Positions 27,895 through 37,592 of a DNA stretch of 64,000 bases are shown here, in pieces (position 1 is the stretch's first letter; every line of letters starts with the position of its first letter). The stretch comes from Myroides fluvii (lineage in GTDB: Bacteria > Bacteroidota > Bacteroidia > Flavobacteriales > Flavobacteriaceae). The notes under the pieces were generated by a model that was not told the DNA's origin, did not search any database, and saw nothing but the letters and a program-made list of their open reading frames with translations. Both the position numbers and the translations under genes were made by a program. The stretch lies in contig NZ_CP039934.1 of NCBI RefSeq assembly GCF_009792295.1, forward strand, positions 1,694,501 through 1,758,500, in the 5' to 3' direction.

Positions 27895-28148
27895 AGAAGA
27901 AAGAGGAGAGAGGAAAAGGGAGAGAACTTTTAACTGTTAGCCGAAAAGATATCTCGAAATAGAATCGCCTGCTTTACAAGCATTTTTTTTTGTAAGGTTT
28001 AACTAAAAAACAAATCGAGCAAATTTTACATACCATAAAATAAAAAAGACCTCGCAGGAGGTCTTTTTTATTTTAAAATTTATTCGATTAAAGAACCAAT
28101 TATTTTATTTTAGAAAAAACTACCGATTTCCTCTCTCCTCTTTCTTCT
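27895..28148. repeat. Inverted-repeat-bounded intergenic element (MITE-like?)
   Basis: A 22-base purine-rich sequence at 27895-27916 is repeated exactly in inverted orientation at 28127-28148. The pair bounds 210 bases of intergenic DNA that contains a hairpin terminator and no gene. The arms lie just beyond the stop codons of the two convergent genes. No target-site duplication is evident. It could be a non-autonomous mobile element, a REP-like repeat or a long-range RNA hairpin. Confidence 0.5.
28036..28075. terminator. Bidirectional terminator between mscS-like and dusB genes
   Basis: A perfect 18-bp stem (28036-28053 and 28058-28075, core GACCTC/GAGGTC) with a GCAG tetraloop. A-rich and T-rich ends allow action on both strands. 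Confidence 0.9.
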
Positions 28149-28151
28149 TTC

Positions 28152-29144
28152 TTATTCTATCACATAATCGCGGTATTCTTCCGCAATTTGGTCAAATAGG
28201 TTGAGTAATTCTGTTACATCATCTGTGGTGACTAATTTCAAGCGATGCGGTTTAAAACCGTGAATCCCTTTGAAGTAATTGGTATAGTGGCGACGCATTT
28301 CTACAATACCCAAACGTTCTCCTTTCCATTCCATCGACCAGATTAAGTGGTTTTTAGCCGCTTCTAGACGATCTTCAATCGTAGGAGGGGCAAGTAGTTC
28401 ACCCGTTTGGAAATAATGCTTTATTTCGTCAAAAATCCACGGATATCCAATTGCTGCACGACCAATCATCATCCCGTCCAATCCAAATCTCTCTTTGTAT
28501 TCCAGTGCTTTTTGTGGGCTGTCGATATCGCCATTACCAAAAATTGGAATTTTAATGCGTGGGTTGTTCTTGATGCGTTCAATGTGCGTCCAATCCGAAT
28601 GTCCTTTGTACATCTGGGCGCGTGTTCTTGCGTGAACGGTCAAGGCCTGTACGCCCACATCTTGTAAGCGCTCGGCTACTTCGTCAATATTGATTGATTC
28701 TTCATCCCAACCTAAACGCGTTTTTACCGTAACAGGCAAGGAAGTGCTGTTAACCACTGCTTTGGTCAAGCGAATCATCAAGTCGATGTCTTTTAATACC
28801 CCCGCACCTGCACCTTTGCAAACCACTTTTTTTACCGGACAACCAAAGTTAATATCGACTAAATCAGGGCGAACAGTCTCTACAATACGCGCAGACATCG
28901 CCATGGCTTCTTCATCCCCACCAAAAATCTGTATACCAACGGGACGCTCGTAATCAAAAATATCCAACTTCATCTTGCTCTTTATCGCATCGCGAATTAA
29001 TCCTTCTGAGGAAATAAACTCAGAATACATTAAATCTGCCCCGTGTTTTTTACACAAACGACGGAAAGGAGGATCACTCACATCTTCCATTGGAGCCAAA
29101 AGAAGCGGATGATCAGGTAGTTCTATATTGCCAATTTTAATCAT
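28152..29144 (-). CDS. dusB: tRNA-dihydrouridine synthase DusB
   Basis: Flavin-dependent enzyme that reduces uridines in the tRNA D-loop. From ATG at 29144 the protein (330 residues) starts MIKIGNIELPDHPLLLAPM, the normal beginning of the TIM barrel. The catalytic cysteine lies in INFGCPVKKVVCKGAGAG, with later FMN/RNA-contact motifs VKTRLGWDEE, LTVHARTRAQMYKG and GNGDI, and a C-terminal helical domain. An in-frame TTG at 29168 is less likely: the -7 box on the minus strand overlaps it. Monocistronic. Confidence 0.95.
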   Translation of the reverse strand: MIKIGNIELPDHPLLLAPMEDVSDPPFRRLCKKHGADLMYSEFISSEGLIRDAIKSKMKLDIFDYERPVGIQIFGGDEEAMAMSARIVETVRPDLVDINFGCPVKKVVCKGAGAGVLKDIDLMIRLTKAVVNSTSLPVTVKTRLGWDEESINIDEVAERLQDVGVQALTVHARTRAQMYKGHSDWTHIERIKNNPRIKIPIFGNGDIDSPQKALEYKERFGLDGMMIGRAAIGYPWIFDEIKHYFQTGELLAPPTIEDRLEAAKNHLIWSMEWKGERLGIVEMRRHYTNYFKGIHGFKPHRLKLVTTDDVTELLNLFDQIAEEYRDYVIE

Positions 29145-29165
29145 AATCGTTTTCGATATTTCCTG

Positions 29166-29173
29166 CAAAAGTA
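29166..29173 (-). promoter_or_regulatory. -7 promoter box for dusB
   Basis: On the minus strand TACTTTTG matches TAnnTTTG, 21 bases before the ATG at 29144. It overlaps the alternative upstream TTG, which supports the ATG start. Confidence 0.5.
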
Positions 29174-29272
29174 CAATATTTTATTTTTTCGTCTTTTAGA
29201 AGTTTTCAATGGAGATATTTGGCATAGAAACAGATTAAAACCTTTGGATTGCGTATCTTTAAACCTTTCTAG

Positions 29273-31651
29273 ATGTTTGGCCTTATGAAACTAAAAGCTT
29301 TTGAGTTTACACCTTTCCATATTGAATTCTCTTTTGATACGTTGAAGGAAGAATTGAAGAAATTTATCGCAAACGAGAAGGGAAATCCGTATCGCAAAGC
29401 GTATTATGAAGATTTATTGGAAAGAGCGAATCAGCAATTAGTGAATGATGCAGCTGGTATTGACCCTGCATTGGAAGATATCCATGAAAATTTAGTGGTT
29501 GAACTGTTTGATGTTATTTTTCCCTCTGCTTTGTCAGACAATGAAATCAAAGCCGTTTCCATGCCCTTTCAAAACATTATGTTTAATCACACCAGGCGAT
29601 TCAAACAAATTATTGAAGATGCAGGAGGGAAATACACCGGAGAAATTCGAAACTTCAATCAAAATGAATACTACATCGCTTGTTGTTGTATTATCATGAA
29701 TTACTATTTCAAGTCTACCTTTGATTTAACCCAACCTCTTTTTATTGATTTACCAGATAAACGCGGTATTACGCGTTATTATCGCGTCTTGTATAATGCC
29801 GATTTTGTCGAGTTGATCCCCAGTGAAAATGCAGTCATGCTGACCCAAAAAGATATCGAATTGTTGCAGGATAATTATGATGATCTAGCTTTGTGGCAGC
29901 GCTACTTTCCACAGAAAAGTTGGACGATAAAAGGCTTTGGTTTGTTGAGTCTGGTGGATGTAACCTTTGAAAATGCGCTTTCGCTCTTAAAGGAGAGTTT
30001 CCTGAAAACAGAATTGCAGCGCAAACCCTTGGGGGATTTTGTCAACCAATTGTTCAGTTCTATTTTTAAATTACCCAATCTGAAAATCGGATTGACGGTG
30101 TTACAAGGAGATAAAACCGCTCAAATGGAGCTGAAGAATGTTATGATTGTCAACAGCTATTTACTCAATGAAGAACAAAGTCGAATTGTAATCTCTGCGC
30201 AAGCCTATCGTCGTCTGATGGTGCAAAAGCAATACTTTAGCATTTCGGATGTTGAAGCGGAAACGCATAATGAAGAACACCGTGAAATGTGTTTGAATTT
30301 AATGCAACAAGGAGTTCGTAGCTGCTTGTTTAGTCCTATTGTCACCTCTACTGGGATTGAGGGAATATTGGAAATCGTGTCGCGTAATCCTAGAGATTTG
30401 CACAGTGTTAATGCACAGAAACTAAACGAATTGATGCCTATTATTTCCGAAACAATGGAGCGCGTACGAACCGATGCATTGAATCACATTGAGGCCATTA
30501 TTCAACGAGAGTATACAACTATTCACCCTAGTGTGTATTGGAAATTCCTAGAAGAAGCCCAGAAGAACTACATTGACAATGTAACAGATAAGAACTATAT
30601 CTTAACTCCGATTGCCTTTCCTGATGTTTTTCCCCTCTATGGCGAAATCGACATCAAGGGATCAAGTCAATTGAGAAATGAGGCTATTCAGCAAGACCTA
30701 AGAGCACAGTTGGATCAATTGATTCACTTGTTGGATGATTATGCTAAAGGAATCGAGCATATTTTACTGGAAAAGCATCGTTTGAAACTAAAAGCGTATA
30801 ACAAACAAGTGAAGAATCACTTTTATTCTGGACTTGAGCAGCGTATTCAAACCTATATCCGTGAGGAAATACACCCTCTTTTGCAAAAAGAAAGTTTTCT
30901 TTTTAACACAGAGCGGTTGAATGAATATTTTAGTTTTATCGATTATGAGTTGGATGTGTATTACCGCTATCGCAAGGTATTTGACAAGCAAATTGGCCGT
31001 ATTAATAAATGCTATTCGGATATTTTAGACAAGAGACAAAAAGAAGCACAAGCGGTCTATCCCCATTATTATGAGCGATTTAAAACAGATGGGGTAGAGC
31101 ACAACATTTACATCGGGGATTCCATTTGTCCAGATCGTGCCTTTGATATTACCTATCTACAGAATTTGAGGTTGTGGCAATTACAAGTCATAGCGGAACA
31201 GATGTGTATCCATTATCGAAACAATATTCAGGACGAAATTCCAATGGATGCCACGTCTCTTATTTTGGTTTACGATGCTTCTTTGAGTATTCAGTTCCGA
31301 ATGGATGAAAAGCGATTTGATATTGATGGATCCTATAATACACGCTATGAAATCATCAAAAAACGACTCGACAAAGCCGTAATTCAGAATTCAGAAGAGC
31401 GAATTGTTCAACCCAAGAGTATTGCTATTGTTTTCGCCTCTCACGCTGATCGCGATGAATACATGGCTTATATCAAGTATCTGCAATACGTAGGCGTCTT
31501 GCAATCCGCTATTCAAGCGTTTGAAGTAGAAGATTTACAGGGGGTTGCTGGTTTAATCGGTCTACGTGTTTTAGTCAACCTCGATTACAACCTTGAGGCA
31601 CTGGATTATCAACAGTTGATGGTGAATTTTCTTAGAAACCAATACCTCTAA
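29273..31651 (+). CDS. Large GAF-domain protein of unknown function
   Basis: A 792-residue soluble protein without signal peptide or membrane segment. The middle (about 250-400) looks like a GAF sensor domain: ENALSLLKESFLKTELQ, then the core strand ending in VRSCLFSPIVTSTGIEGILEIVS. The flanking parts are helical, rich in charged residues and not recognised. A second in-frame ATG four codons later (29285, MKLKAFEF) is an alternative start. GAF domains bind small ligands, including cyclic nucleotides. The gene overlaps the convergent HD-PycTM gene by 20 bases. No enzymatic motif was found. Confidence 0.65.
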   Translation: MFGLMKLKAFEFTPFHIEFSFDTLKEELKKFIANEKGNPYRKAYYEDLLERANQQLVNDAAGIDPALEDIHENLVVELFDVIFPSALSDNEIKAVSMPFQNIMFNHTRRFKQIIEDAGGKYTGEIRNFNQNEYYIACCCIIMNYYFKSTFDLTQPLFIDLPDKRGITRYYRVLYNADFVELIPSENAVMLTQKDIELLQDNYDDLALWQRYFPQKSWTIKGFGLLSLVDVTFENALSLLKESFLKTELQRKPLGDFVNQLFSSIFKLPNLKIGLTVLQGDKTAQMELKNVMIVNSYLLNEEQSRIVISAQAYRRLMVQKQYFSISDVEAETHNEEHREMCLNLMQQGVRSCLFSPIVTSTGIEGILEIVSRNPRDLHSVNAQKLNELMPIISETMERVRTDALNHIEAIIQREYTTIHPSVYWKFLEEAQKNYIDNVTDKNYILTPIAFPDVFPLYGEIDIKGSSQLRNEAIQQDLRAQLDQLIHLLDDYAKGIEHILLEKHRLKLKAYNKQVKNHFYSGLEQRIQTYIREEIHPLLQKESFLFNTERLNEYFSFIDYELDVYYRYRKVFDKQIGRINKCYSDILDKRQKEAQAVYPHYYERFKTDGVEHNIYIGDSICPDRAFDITYLQNLRLWQLQVIAEQMCIHYRNNIQDEIPMDATSLILVYDASLSIQFRMDEKRFDIDGSYNTRYEIIKKRLDKAVIQNSEERIVQPKSIAIVFASHADRDEYMAYIKYLQYVGVLQSAIQAFEVEDLQGVAGLIGLRVLVNLDYNLEALDYQQLMVNFLRNQYL

Positions 31652-32789
31652 ATGCCAAGACAAACGCCAGTACAGAAGCTAAGATTCCAATGGTAAATAC
31701 AGTATAGGTAATGCGCAACAAGGTGTACTTTCTATTCAATACCTTACCTAAATAATACAAATCAGTAGTCAGGGCTTCGTATATATTTTCTTCTTTTCGG
31801 ATTAAATTTCGCAGGGTTTTATAATACTCATCCAAAGGCATTTTGTGGAATGAACCAAAAAACAGCAAATTAACCGTGTGGTTGTCCACTTCTTCTTGGG
31901 AAAAAGTTCCCGCAGTTACTTTAGGTCTGGTAGACATAATGGCAAAAATAATGGTGGCCACACTAAAGAAGATTAAGACAAAAGTAGGTATAATTAAATG
32001 CGCATTGGAAGGGCTATCTAATTTTGGAATTAAAGTAGACAAGCAAATGGAAATAATAATCGCATTGACAGAAAGCAAGATATTAGCTTTGCGGTCTGCA
32101 ATAGCACTTAATTGGGTGTGATTGCGCAAGGTGGTGCGAAATAGGGTGTCAATGGATCTAAAGTGCTCGCGCTTGGTTGATTTCTCCTTTTTCTTTTTGT
32201 CTTTCTCTATTTGTTCTCTAAGAGTAAAAATGTTCTGTTGCTTTTTCGGTTGCCATTTTTGACGGGCATAATCGGTATAATAGCGATGTTTGTAGAGTAA
32301 GAAATCTAAGTTTTGTTGATTCCACTCTTCTGGTGTAAATTGAAGATCACAAGTAGTAGTTAGTTCACATCGAAGTAAGTTGCTAATTTCCATAAAATTA
32401 TCATCAATCAAATGGGAAAAGTCAGCATCTTTGATGATGCATTCCAAAAGATTAGTGGGTACATGATCTAGTTTAGTCGCGAGGATTAAAGCTTGAATAC
32501 ACGCAATGTCTTCGGGAGCAATACCTTGTTCTTTTAAGTAGTTTGCCGCAATAGTTGCCCCGTGCTTTTCGTGTTCCGTACATGATTGTGTATAGCCAAT
32601 ATCGTGAAACCAAGCAGCAAATCGCAGATTCATCGCTTCTTTTTCACTAACTTCTATTTTTTTTAATAAATCCTCTAAACCATTCACTACACGAATAGTA
32701 TGGTTGAAATTATGGTAGGTAAATTGTTGTGATAATGTATCTTTGTATAGTTGAAAGATATATTCTTCCACTTTTTGTAAAATAGTCAT
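31632..32789 (-). CDS. HD-domain phosphohydrolase fused to a Pycsar-effector-like (PycTM) membrane domain
   Basis: A 385-residue two-part protein. Residues 1-200 form an HD-superfamily metal-dependent phosphohydrolase with a complete H...HD...H...D set (H26/H30, HD62-63 in FHDIGY, EHEKHGA, and D in IIKDADFSHL). After a basic linker, residues 215-385 match the DUF5706/PycTM type: LSAIADRKANILLSVNA, then hydrophobic segments near 238-258, 270-292 and 360-382. In Pycsar anti-phage systems PycTM opens the membrane on cCMP/cUMP. No cyclase gene is adjacent, so a defence role is uncertain. It starts 13 bases from the divergent downstream gene. Confidence 0.8.
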   Translation of the reverse strand: MTILQKVEEYIFQLYKDTLSQQFTYHNFNHTIRVVNGLEDLLKKIEVSEKEAMNLRFAAWFHDIGYTQSCTEHEKHGATIAANYLKEQGIAPEDIACIQALILATKLDHVPTNLLECIIKDADFSHLIDDNFMEISNLLRCELTTTCDLQFTPEEWNQQNLDFLLYKHRYYTDYARQKWQPKKQQNIFTLREQIEKDKKKKEKSTKREHFRSIDTLFRTTLRNHTQLSAIADRKANILLSVNAIIISICLSTLIPKLDSPSNAHLIIPTFVLIFFSVATIIFAIMSTRPKVTAGTFSQEEVDNHTVNLLFFGSFHKMPLDEYYKTLRNLIRKEENIYEALTTDLYYLGKVLNRKYTLLRITYTVFTIGILASVLAFVLAFRGIGF

Positions 32790-32802
32790 AGCAAACCCTC
32801 TT

Positions 32803-35800
32803 TTGATGTCTAAAAATATGAAATTATTTAGTCAAAACCCCGATAAGCGTGTAAAAATTAAGCCAATGACTTATTTTTTACTCTTGATCTTCTCGTATTC
32901 TTGTGCAACGTTGAGCCCTCAACAACGAGAAGCTAAGGTTCCTGTTGCAGAGATAGAACGCAAGAACAACGATAAAATTGTACATACTTATTATTTCGTT
33001 GGAGGTTTAGTGACTGCCAAGTCTAAAGAAGAACAAGCCCATCTTGCGCAATTGACGCAAGTATTTCAACAAGCCGATAAAGCATCGACTTTGGTGTTAT
33101 TAGGAGATAATATACAAAAAAAACAGCTAAAAGACTCAACGGACTTGCAGCTGCGTACAGCTATCGATTGGGCAAAGCAATTTCGTGGAGAAACCGTGTT
33201 TATCAATGGAGAAGCAGAATGGAAAAAAGGATATGAGGGCATTAAAGATATTTCGAAGTACTTAACGGCTAATTTAGAAGATAAAAAGGCACTGTTACCA
33301 CGTAAAGTGTGTGGATTTGAACGATTGAAAATCAATGACGAAACCGTTTTGATTGTGGTTGATAGTCAATGGTATTTGGAAAATTGGGATCAACAACCCA
33401 ATATGAACGAGGATTGTGATATCAAAACAAGAGAAGATTTTTTTGATGAATTGAGAGGTGAAATCAACAAAAATCAGAATAAACTCGTGGTTTTGGCCTT
33501 GCATCATCCAGTATATAGCACAGGAAATCACGGAGGGCATTTCTCCTTACATGATCATTTGTATCCGTTTGAGGCTAACATTCCCTTGCCTATCTTCGGG
33601 TCTTTAATCAATTATACCCGTTCAGTTTCTGGAATCAATACCCAAGATTTGCAAAGTAAGAAATACAATGCACTGAATAAACGCCTTCAAACGATGGCTC
33701 AGATGTATAACAATGTCGTGTTGGTGTCGGGGCATGAGCGAAATTTACAATACCAGGAAAAAGAGGGAGTTAAACAAATTGTCAGTGGAGCGTTAGGAGA
33801 TTTATCTCCAGCAAGAGCCATTGAAGCAGGGAGTTTTTCTGCGGGACAATTGGGCTATGCTTCACTAGAAATAGCTGCAGATAAAGGCGCAATCCTTTCT
33901 TTTTATATTTTTGAAAATGGAATCCATCATCGCGCTTGGCAACAGCAAATTTTTCAACCTGAAATAGTGTCGATGGATGATTTTGGTGTACCAACTGTCG
34001 ATTCAACTGTGGCGAGTGTGTATCCAGAAAAATGGACCAAAAAAAGCGGTTTTTATCGCTTCCTATGGGGCGATCACTATCGCTCAACGTATAGTCAACC
34101 TATTTCTGTGCCTGTGGCGAATTTAGATTCGCTAAAAGGAGGATTAACTCCCCTAATTTCTGGTGGAGGAAATCAATCCTTATCCTTGCGTTTAGCAGAT
34201 AAAAATGGCACCCAATATGTGATGCGTGGGGTTCGAAAAAGCGTTTCTCGTTTTTTGCAAACGGCCGTATTTCGCGATAATTACGTCATGGAATCCTTTG
34301 ACGATACTTGGGCAGAAGGTTTTATTTATGACTTTTATACCACAGCACATCCGTATACCCCCTTTATTATTGGTGATTTATCGAAGAAGGTGGGTATTTA
34401 TCACACCAATCCCGAACTGTATTATATTCCCAAACAACAAGCACTTGGTGCATTTAACTCCAAATATGGGGGTGAATTGTATATGATTGAAGAACGCCCA
34501 AGTGAGGGGCATGAAGAAGAGAGTTTCGGAAATGCAGCGAAAATTATCAGTACAACCGATGTGATTGCCAACTTGAGAAAGGATGAAAAATACGCCATTG
34601 ACGAACAAATGTATTTGCGTGCGCGAATTTTTGATATGCTCATAGGCGATTGGGATCGACATGGAGATCAATGGCGATGGTCGGAGTTTAAAGAAGGAGA
34701 CAAGGTGATTTATCGCCCAGTTCCCCGTGATCGCGATCAAGCCTTTGCAAAGATTGACGGTGCTTTACTTTCTTTAATCAAAAAGCTGCCCATGTTGCGC
34801 CACATGCAAAATTATACCGCAGACTTTGCCAATCCACGTTGGATTAATCACACGGCATTTCCTCTGGATCAATACTTGTTGAAATCAACCACAGAAGCGG
34901 ATTGGATTACCCAAGCGGAGTCTATCGTTCGCGATTTAGATGATGAAAGTATTGAACAAGCTTTTGCGAAATTACCGCAAGAAATACAAGGAAAAGAGGT
35001 AGAACAGATTAAAAAGGTCTTGAAAGAACGCAAGAGAAAAGTAGCGGATTTTGTACCTAAGTATTACCGTGAATTACGCAAATACGTAGTGTTATCCGGA
35101 ACGGATAAAAAAGATACGTTTATAGTCAATCGAAAAGACGATGGTGCGGTGCATCTAGTTCAAATTAGAGAGAAGAAATCTGGACAAGAAACGGTATTTG
35201 AAAAGACGTATGTTCCAAATGAAACCAAAGAAATTTGGATATACGGATTGAATGATGAGGATACTTTTCTTGTACAAGGAAGCGATAAAGCGAAAATCAA
35301 GTTGCGTCTGATTGGAGGGAAAAATAAAGATACTTTCCAAATTGAAAACAATAAAAAAGTAGTGGTTTACGACTATGCAGATAAGCAAAACGAATTAACG
35401 GAAGTAGGAGAAAAAACGAAGCACTATTTTACGAATCGCTACGACCTAAATAATTTTAATTACGAGAAATTGCCACTAACGGTGAATATGTTATTGCCTA
35501 ACGTGGGGTATAATCCGGAAGATGGGGTGAAATTGGGCTTTTTGTATTCGTCAAAACGCCTAAAGTTTGTTCAAGATCCGTATGCGGCTAAGCATACCCT
35601 TAAGGGATTTTACTCGTTTAATACCAAGGGAGTAGAGGCAGAATATGCAGGTCATTTTCCCAATGCAACCAACAATTGGGGATTCACCTTAAATGCCAGA
35701 GCTACGAGCCCGAATTTTGCGGTGAATTACTATGGAATAGGAAATGAAACACACTATTTTGATGAGGAGATGGGCGATGAGTATAAAAGAGTGAGAATTG

Positions 35801-36525
35801 AGAGTTATTCCGTATCACCAGGATATAAATTTGAAGGTAAAAATGGAGATTCATTTGAGGTGAATGTAGCGTATCAAGCAATGAAGGTACAAGACAAAGC
35901 CAATCGATTTATAACGAGCAGTCCTGATTTGGTTGATCAAAAAGTATTTGATTTTCAGCAATACGGAACTATTCAGGCAACTTATGATTTCCAACAGTAT
36001 AACAATGCAGCCAATCCAACCAAAGGCTTTGCTTTCCATACCACAGTGGGGTGGCGAACAAATTTAGAAGATAGCAAGCAAAACTTTCCGTTCTTGGATG
36101 CTAAAGTGAGTTTTGCCCATTATTTAGAGCGCAGTGAACGCCTAATTTTGGCGACGAATTTTACGTATCAAACGCGTTTTAATTCGAATTACGACTTCTA
36201 TCACGGGGCAACGATTGGTGGGAATACCAATTTAAGAGGATTTAGACCCGAGCGCTTTACGGGGAAAACCTCTTTTGTACAAACCACAGATTTGCGTTTT
36301 AATGCAGGGCAGTTTACCGCTGGTTTTATTCCGATGTCTTATGGATTGTATGCCGGTTTCGATTATGGACGTGTTTGGACTCCACAAGAAAGTTCTTCCA
36401 AGTGGCATAACGCTTATGGAGCGGGATTATGGGTGAACGCCATTGAGCAAGCAACTTTACATTGCTCGTATTTTTACAGTAAAGATGGAGGACGATTCGT
36501 CTTCGGTTTAGGATTTGGGTTTTAA
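32803..36525 (+). CDS. Lipoprotein-like fusion: metallophosphoesterase, kinase-like middle domain, BamA-type outer-membrane barrel
   Basis: A 1240-residue cell-envelope protein. The likely true start is an internal ATG (32818 or 32866), since MTYFLLLIFSYSC is a lipoprotein-type signal. A calcineurin-like phosphoesterase follows (LLGDN near residue 100, ALHHPVYSTGNHGGH near 235, LVSGHE near 307). The middle contains a glycine-rich strand-turn (ISGGGNQSLSLRL, about 450), then GDWDRHGDQWRW (about 613) and PVPRDRDQAF (about 640), resembling the catalytic loop and metal motif of CotH/FAM20-type atypical kinases. The last 350 residues look like a surface-antigen (D15/BamA) beta-barrel, with TIGGNTNLRGFRPERF and a C-terminal phenylalanine. 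The kinase reading is inference. The 3' end overlaps the next gene by 18 bases. Confidence 0.78.
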   Translation: MMSKNMKLFSQNPDKRVKIKPMTYFLLLIFSYSCATLSPQQREAKVPVAEIERKNNDKIVHTYYFVGGLVTAKSKEEQAHLAQLTQVFQQADKASTLVLLGDNIQKKQLKDSTDLQLRTAIDWAKQFRGETVFINGEAEWKKGYEGIKDISKYLTANLEDKKALLPRKVCGFERLKINDETVLIVVDSQWYLENWDQQPNMNEDCDIKTREDFFDELRGEINKNQNKLVVLALHHPVYSTGNHGGHFSLHDHLYPFEANIPLPIFGSLINYTRSVSGINTQDLQSKKYNALNKRLQTMAQMYNNVVLVSGHERNLQYQEKEGVKQIVSGALGDLSPARAIEAGSFSAGQLGYASLEIAADKGAILSFYIFENGIHHRAWQQQIFQPEIVSMDDFGVPTVDSTVASVYPEKWTKKSGFYRFLWGDHYRSTYSQPISVPVANLDSLKGGLTPLISGGGNQSLSLRLADKNGTQYVMRGVRKSVSRFLQTAVFRDNYVMESFDDTWAEGFIYDFYTTAHPYTPFIIGDLSKKVGIYHTNPELYYIPKQQALGAFNSKYGGELYMIEERPSEGHEEESFGNAAKIISTTDVIANLRKDEKYAIDEQMYLRARIFDMLIGDWDRHGDQWRWSEFKEGDKVIYRPVPRDRDQAFAKIDGALLSLIKKLPMLRHMQNYTADFANPRWINHTAFPLDQYLLKSTTEADWITQAESIVRDLDDESIEQAFAKLPQEIQGKEVEQIKKVLKERKRKVADFVPKYYRELRKYVVLSGTDKKDTFIVNRKDDGAVHLVQIREKKSGQETVFEKTYVPNETKEIWIYGLNDEDTFLVQGSDKAKIKLRLIGGKNKDTFQIENNKKVVVYDYADKQNELTEVGEKTKHYFTNRYDLNNFNYEKLPLTVNMLLPNVGYNPEDGVKLGFLYSSKRLKFVQDPYAAKHTLKGFYSFNTKGVEAEYAGHFPNATNNWGFTLNARATSPNFAVNYYGIGNETHYFDEEMGDEYKRVRIESYSVSPGYKFEGKNGDSFEVNVAYQAMKVQDKANRFITSSPDLVDQKVFDFQQYGTIQATYDFQQYNNAANPTKGFAFHTTVGWRTNLEDSKQNFPFLDAKVSFAHYLERSERLILATNFTYQTRFNSNYDFYHGATIGGNTNLRGFRPERFTGKTSFVQTTDLRFNAGQFTAGFIPMSYGLYAGFDYGRVWTPQESSSKWHNAYGAGLWVNAIEQATLHCSYFYSKDGGRFVFGLGFGF

Positions 36526-37389
36526 TTGATGCAAGTCTAACTTGTAAATTTTACCCCCCGATTTCTTTTTCACTTCATCCGAAATATATAAAGTGCTGTC
36601 ATCCCCAAAGGTGACAGCTTCTTTTTGTGTATCATGGTGTAATTTATGCACCTCGATTTTGCCGTCTAAAATAGCATTGGGATTGAAATTGTCAATCACC
36701 CACAGTTTGGTGTGAGACAAGAGAACAAAGGTTTTTTGATCGGGGCTAATGGCCGCTCCTGTAATCGCACAATGTTTATACACATTACACCCTCTAAACG
36801 TTTGAACGTATTCTGCTTGATGATGCCCTGGCTTGTTGGGTATTTTGTATACTAAAGAAGTCCCGTCAAAAGCCTTGCTGCGGTTTTTGGTAAAGAGATA
36901 AAAGTGATCATCATAGTAAAAGAACGCCTCTGCATCATAGAGTAATTCAGTTGCCTTAGGAGGGAATTCCTGTTGTTCTGGATAATCAAACGTGATGACA
37001 TAGTCTGCTTCTGTTTCATTGGCACTTAGCTGATCCTTATTGATTTTGATAATTTGTAGGTTTTTACGCGTGTTTTTGTTGTTGCCAAAATCGCCAATAT
37101 ATAAATTGCCTGTAGGATCTGAGGCTAATTCTTCCCAATCATTGTTCTTTTGGTTCTTCACTTTTAAGGTGTGCATCACTTGTCCTACGGAATCAATTTG
37201 ATACAATTCGCTTTTGTTGCCACTGTCTTGTAATACCCAAAAAGAATGAGAGTTGGCGTCAAAAGACATCCCTGAAACTTCTTTCAAATAGGAAGGGAGC
37301 GTAACGTAATCTTGGATCACATCACTCTTTTGACTACAGCTGACAAAAGACGAAAAGACGAATACTAGGGCAGGGAAATATTTTTTCAT
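36508..37389 (-). CDS. SdiA-regulated-like beta-propeller lipoprotein
   Basis: A 293-residue exported lipoprotein with signal MKKYFPALVFVFSSFVSC and the lipidated cysteine near residue 18. The mature part reads as a single beta-propeller: LPSYLKEVSGMSFDANSHSFWVLQDSG, WEELASDPTGNLYIGDFGNN, ITGAAISPDQKTFVLLSH and VTFGDDSTLYISDE. This fits the SdiA-regulated / phytase-like propeller group, whose function is unclear. It converges on the preceding barrel-protein gene with an 18-base overlap, an arrangement that may cause transcriptional interference. Confidence 0.7.
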   Translation of the reverse strand: MKKYFPALVFVFSSFVSCSQKSDVIQDYVTLPSYLKEVSGMSFDANSHSFWVLQDSGNKSELYQIDSVGQVMHTLKVKNQKNNDWEELASDPTGNLYIGDFGNNKNTRKNLQIIKINKDQLSANETEADYVITFDYPEQQEFPPKATELLYDAEAFFYYDDHFYLFTKNRSKAFDGTSLVYKIPNKPGHHQAEYVQTFRGCNVYKHCAITGAAISPDQKTFVLLSHTKLWVIDNFNPNAILDGKIEVHKLHHDTQKEAVTFGDDSTLYISDEVKKKSGGKIYKLDLHQLKPKS

Positions 37390-37592
37390 GGTAGCGTAAA
37401 TTTTGGAACTCTAAATTACGGAAAAACTTTATAGTAAACGAATGAAGTAGGGGGATTATTGTTGGAGGCTAAAGGAGAATTTTGACAAAAGAAGGGAGGG
37501 AGTACGACATTGTGGTGAGAAGGTGTAAAAAAACCTGGATAATTTCTCGTGATTAAAAGTGAATATCGCGTCAAAAAATTGAAACTTTAAAG

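Noticed and set aside
31632..32789. A complete Pycsar anti-phage operon
   Set aside because: Only the effector-like part is present; no uridylate or cytidylate cyclase is encoded in the window.
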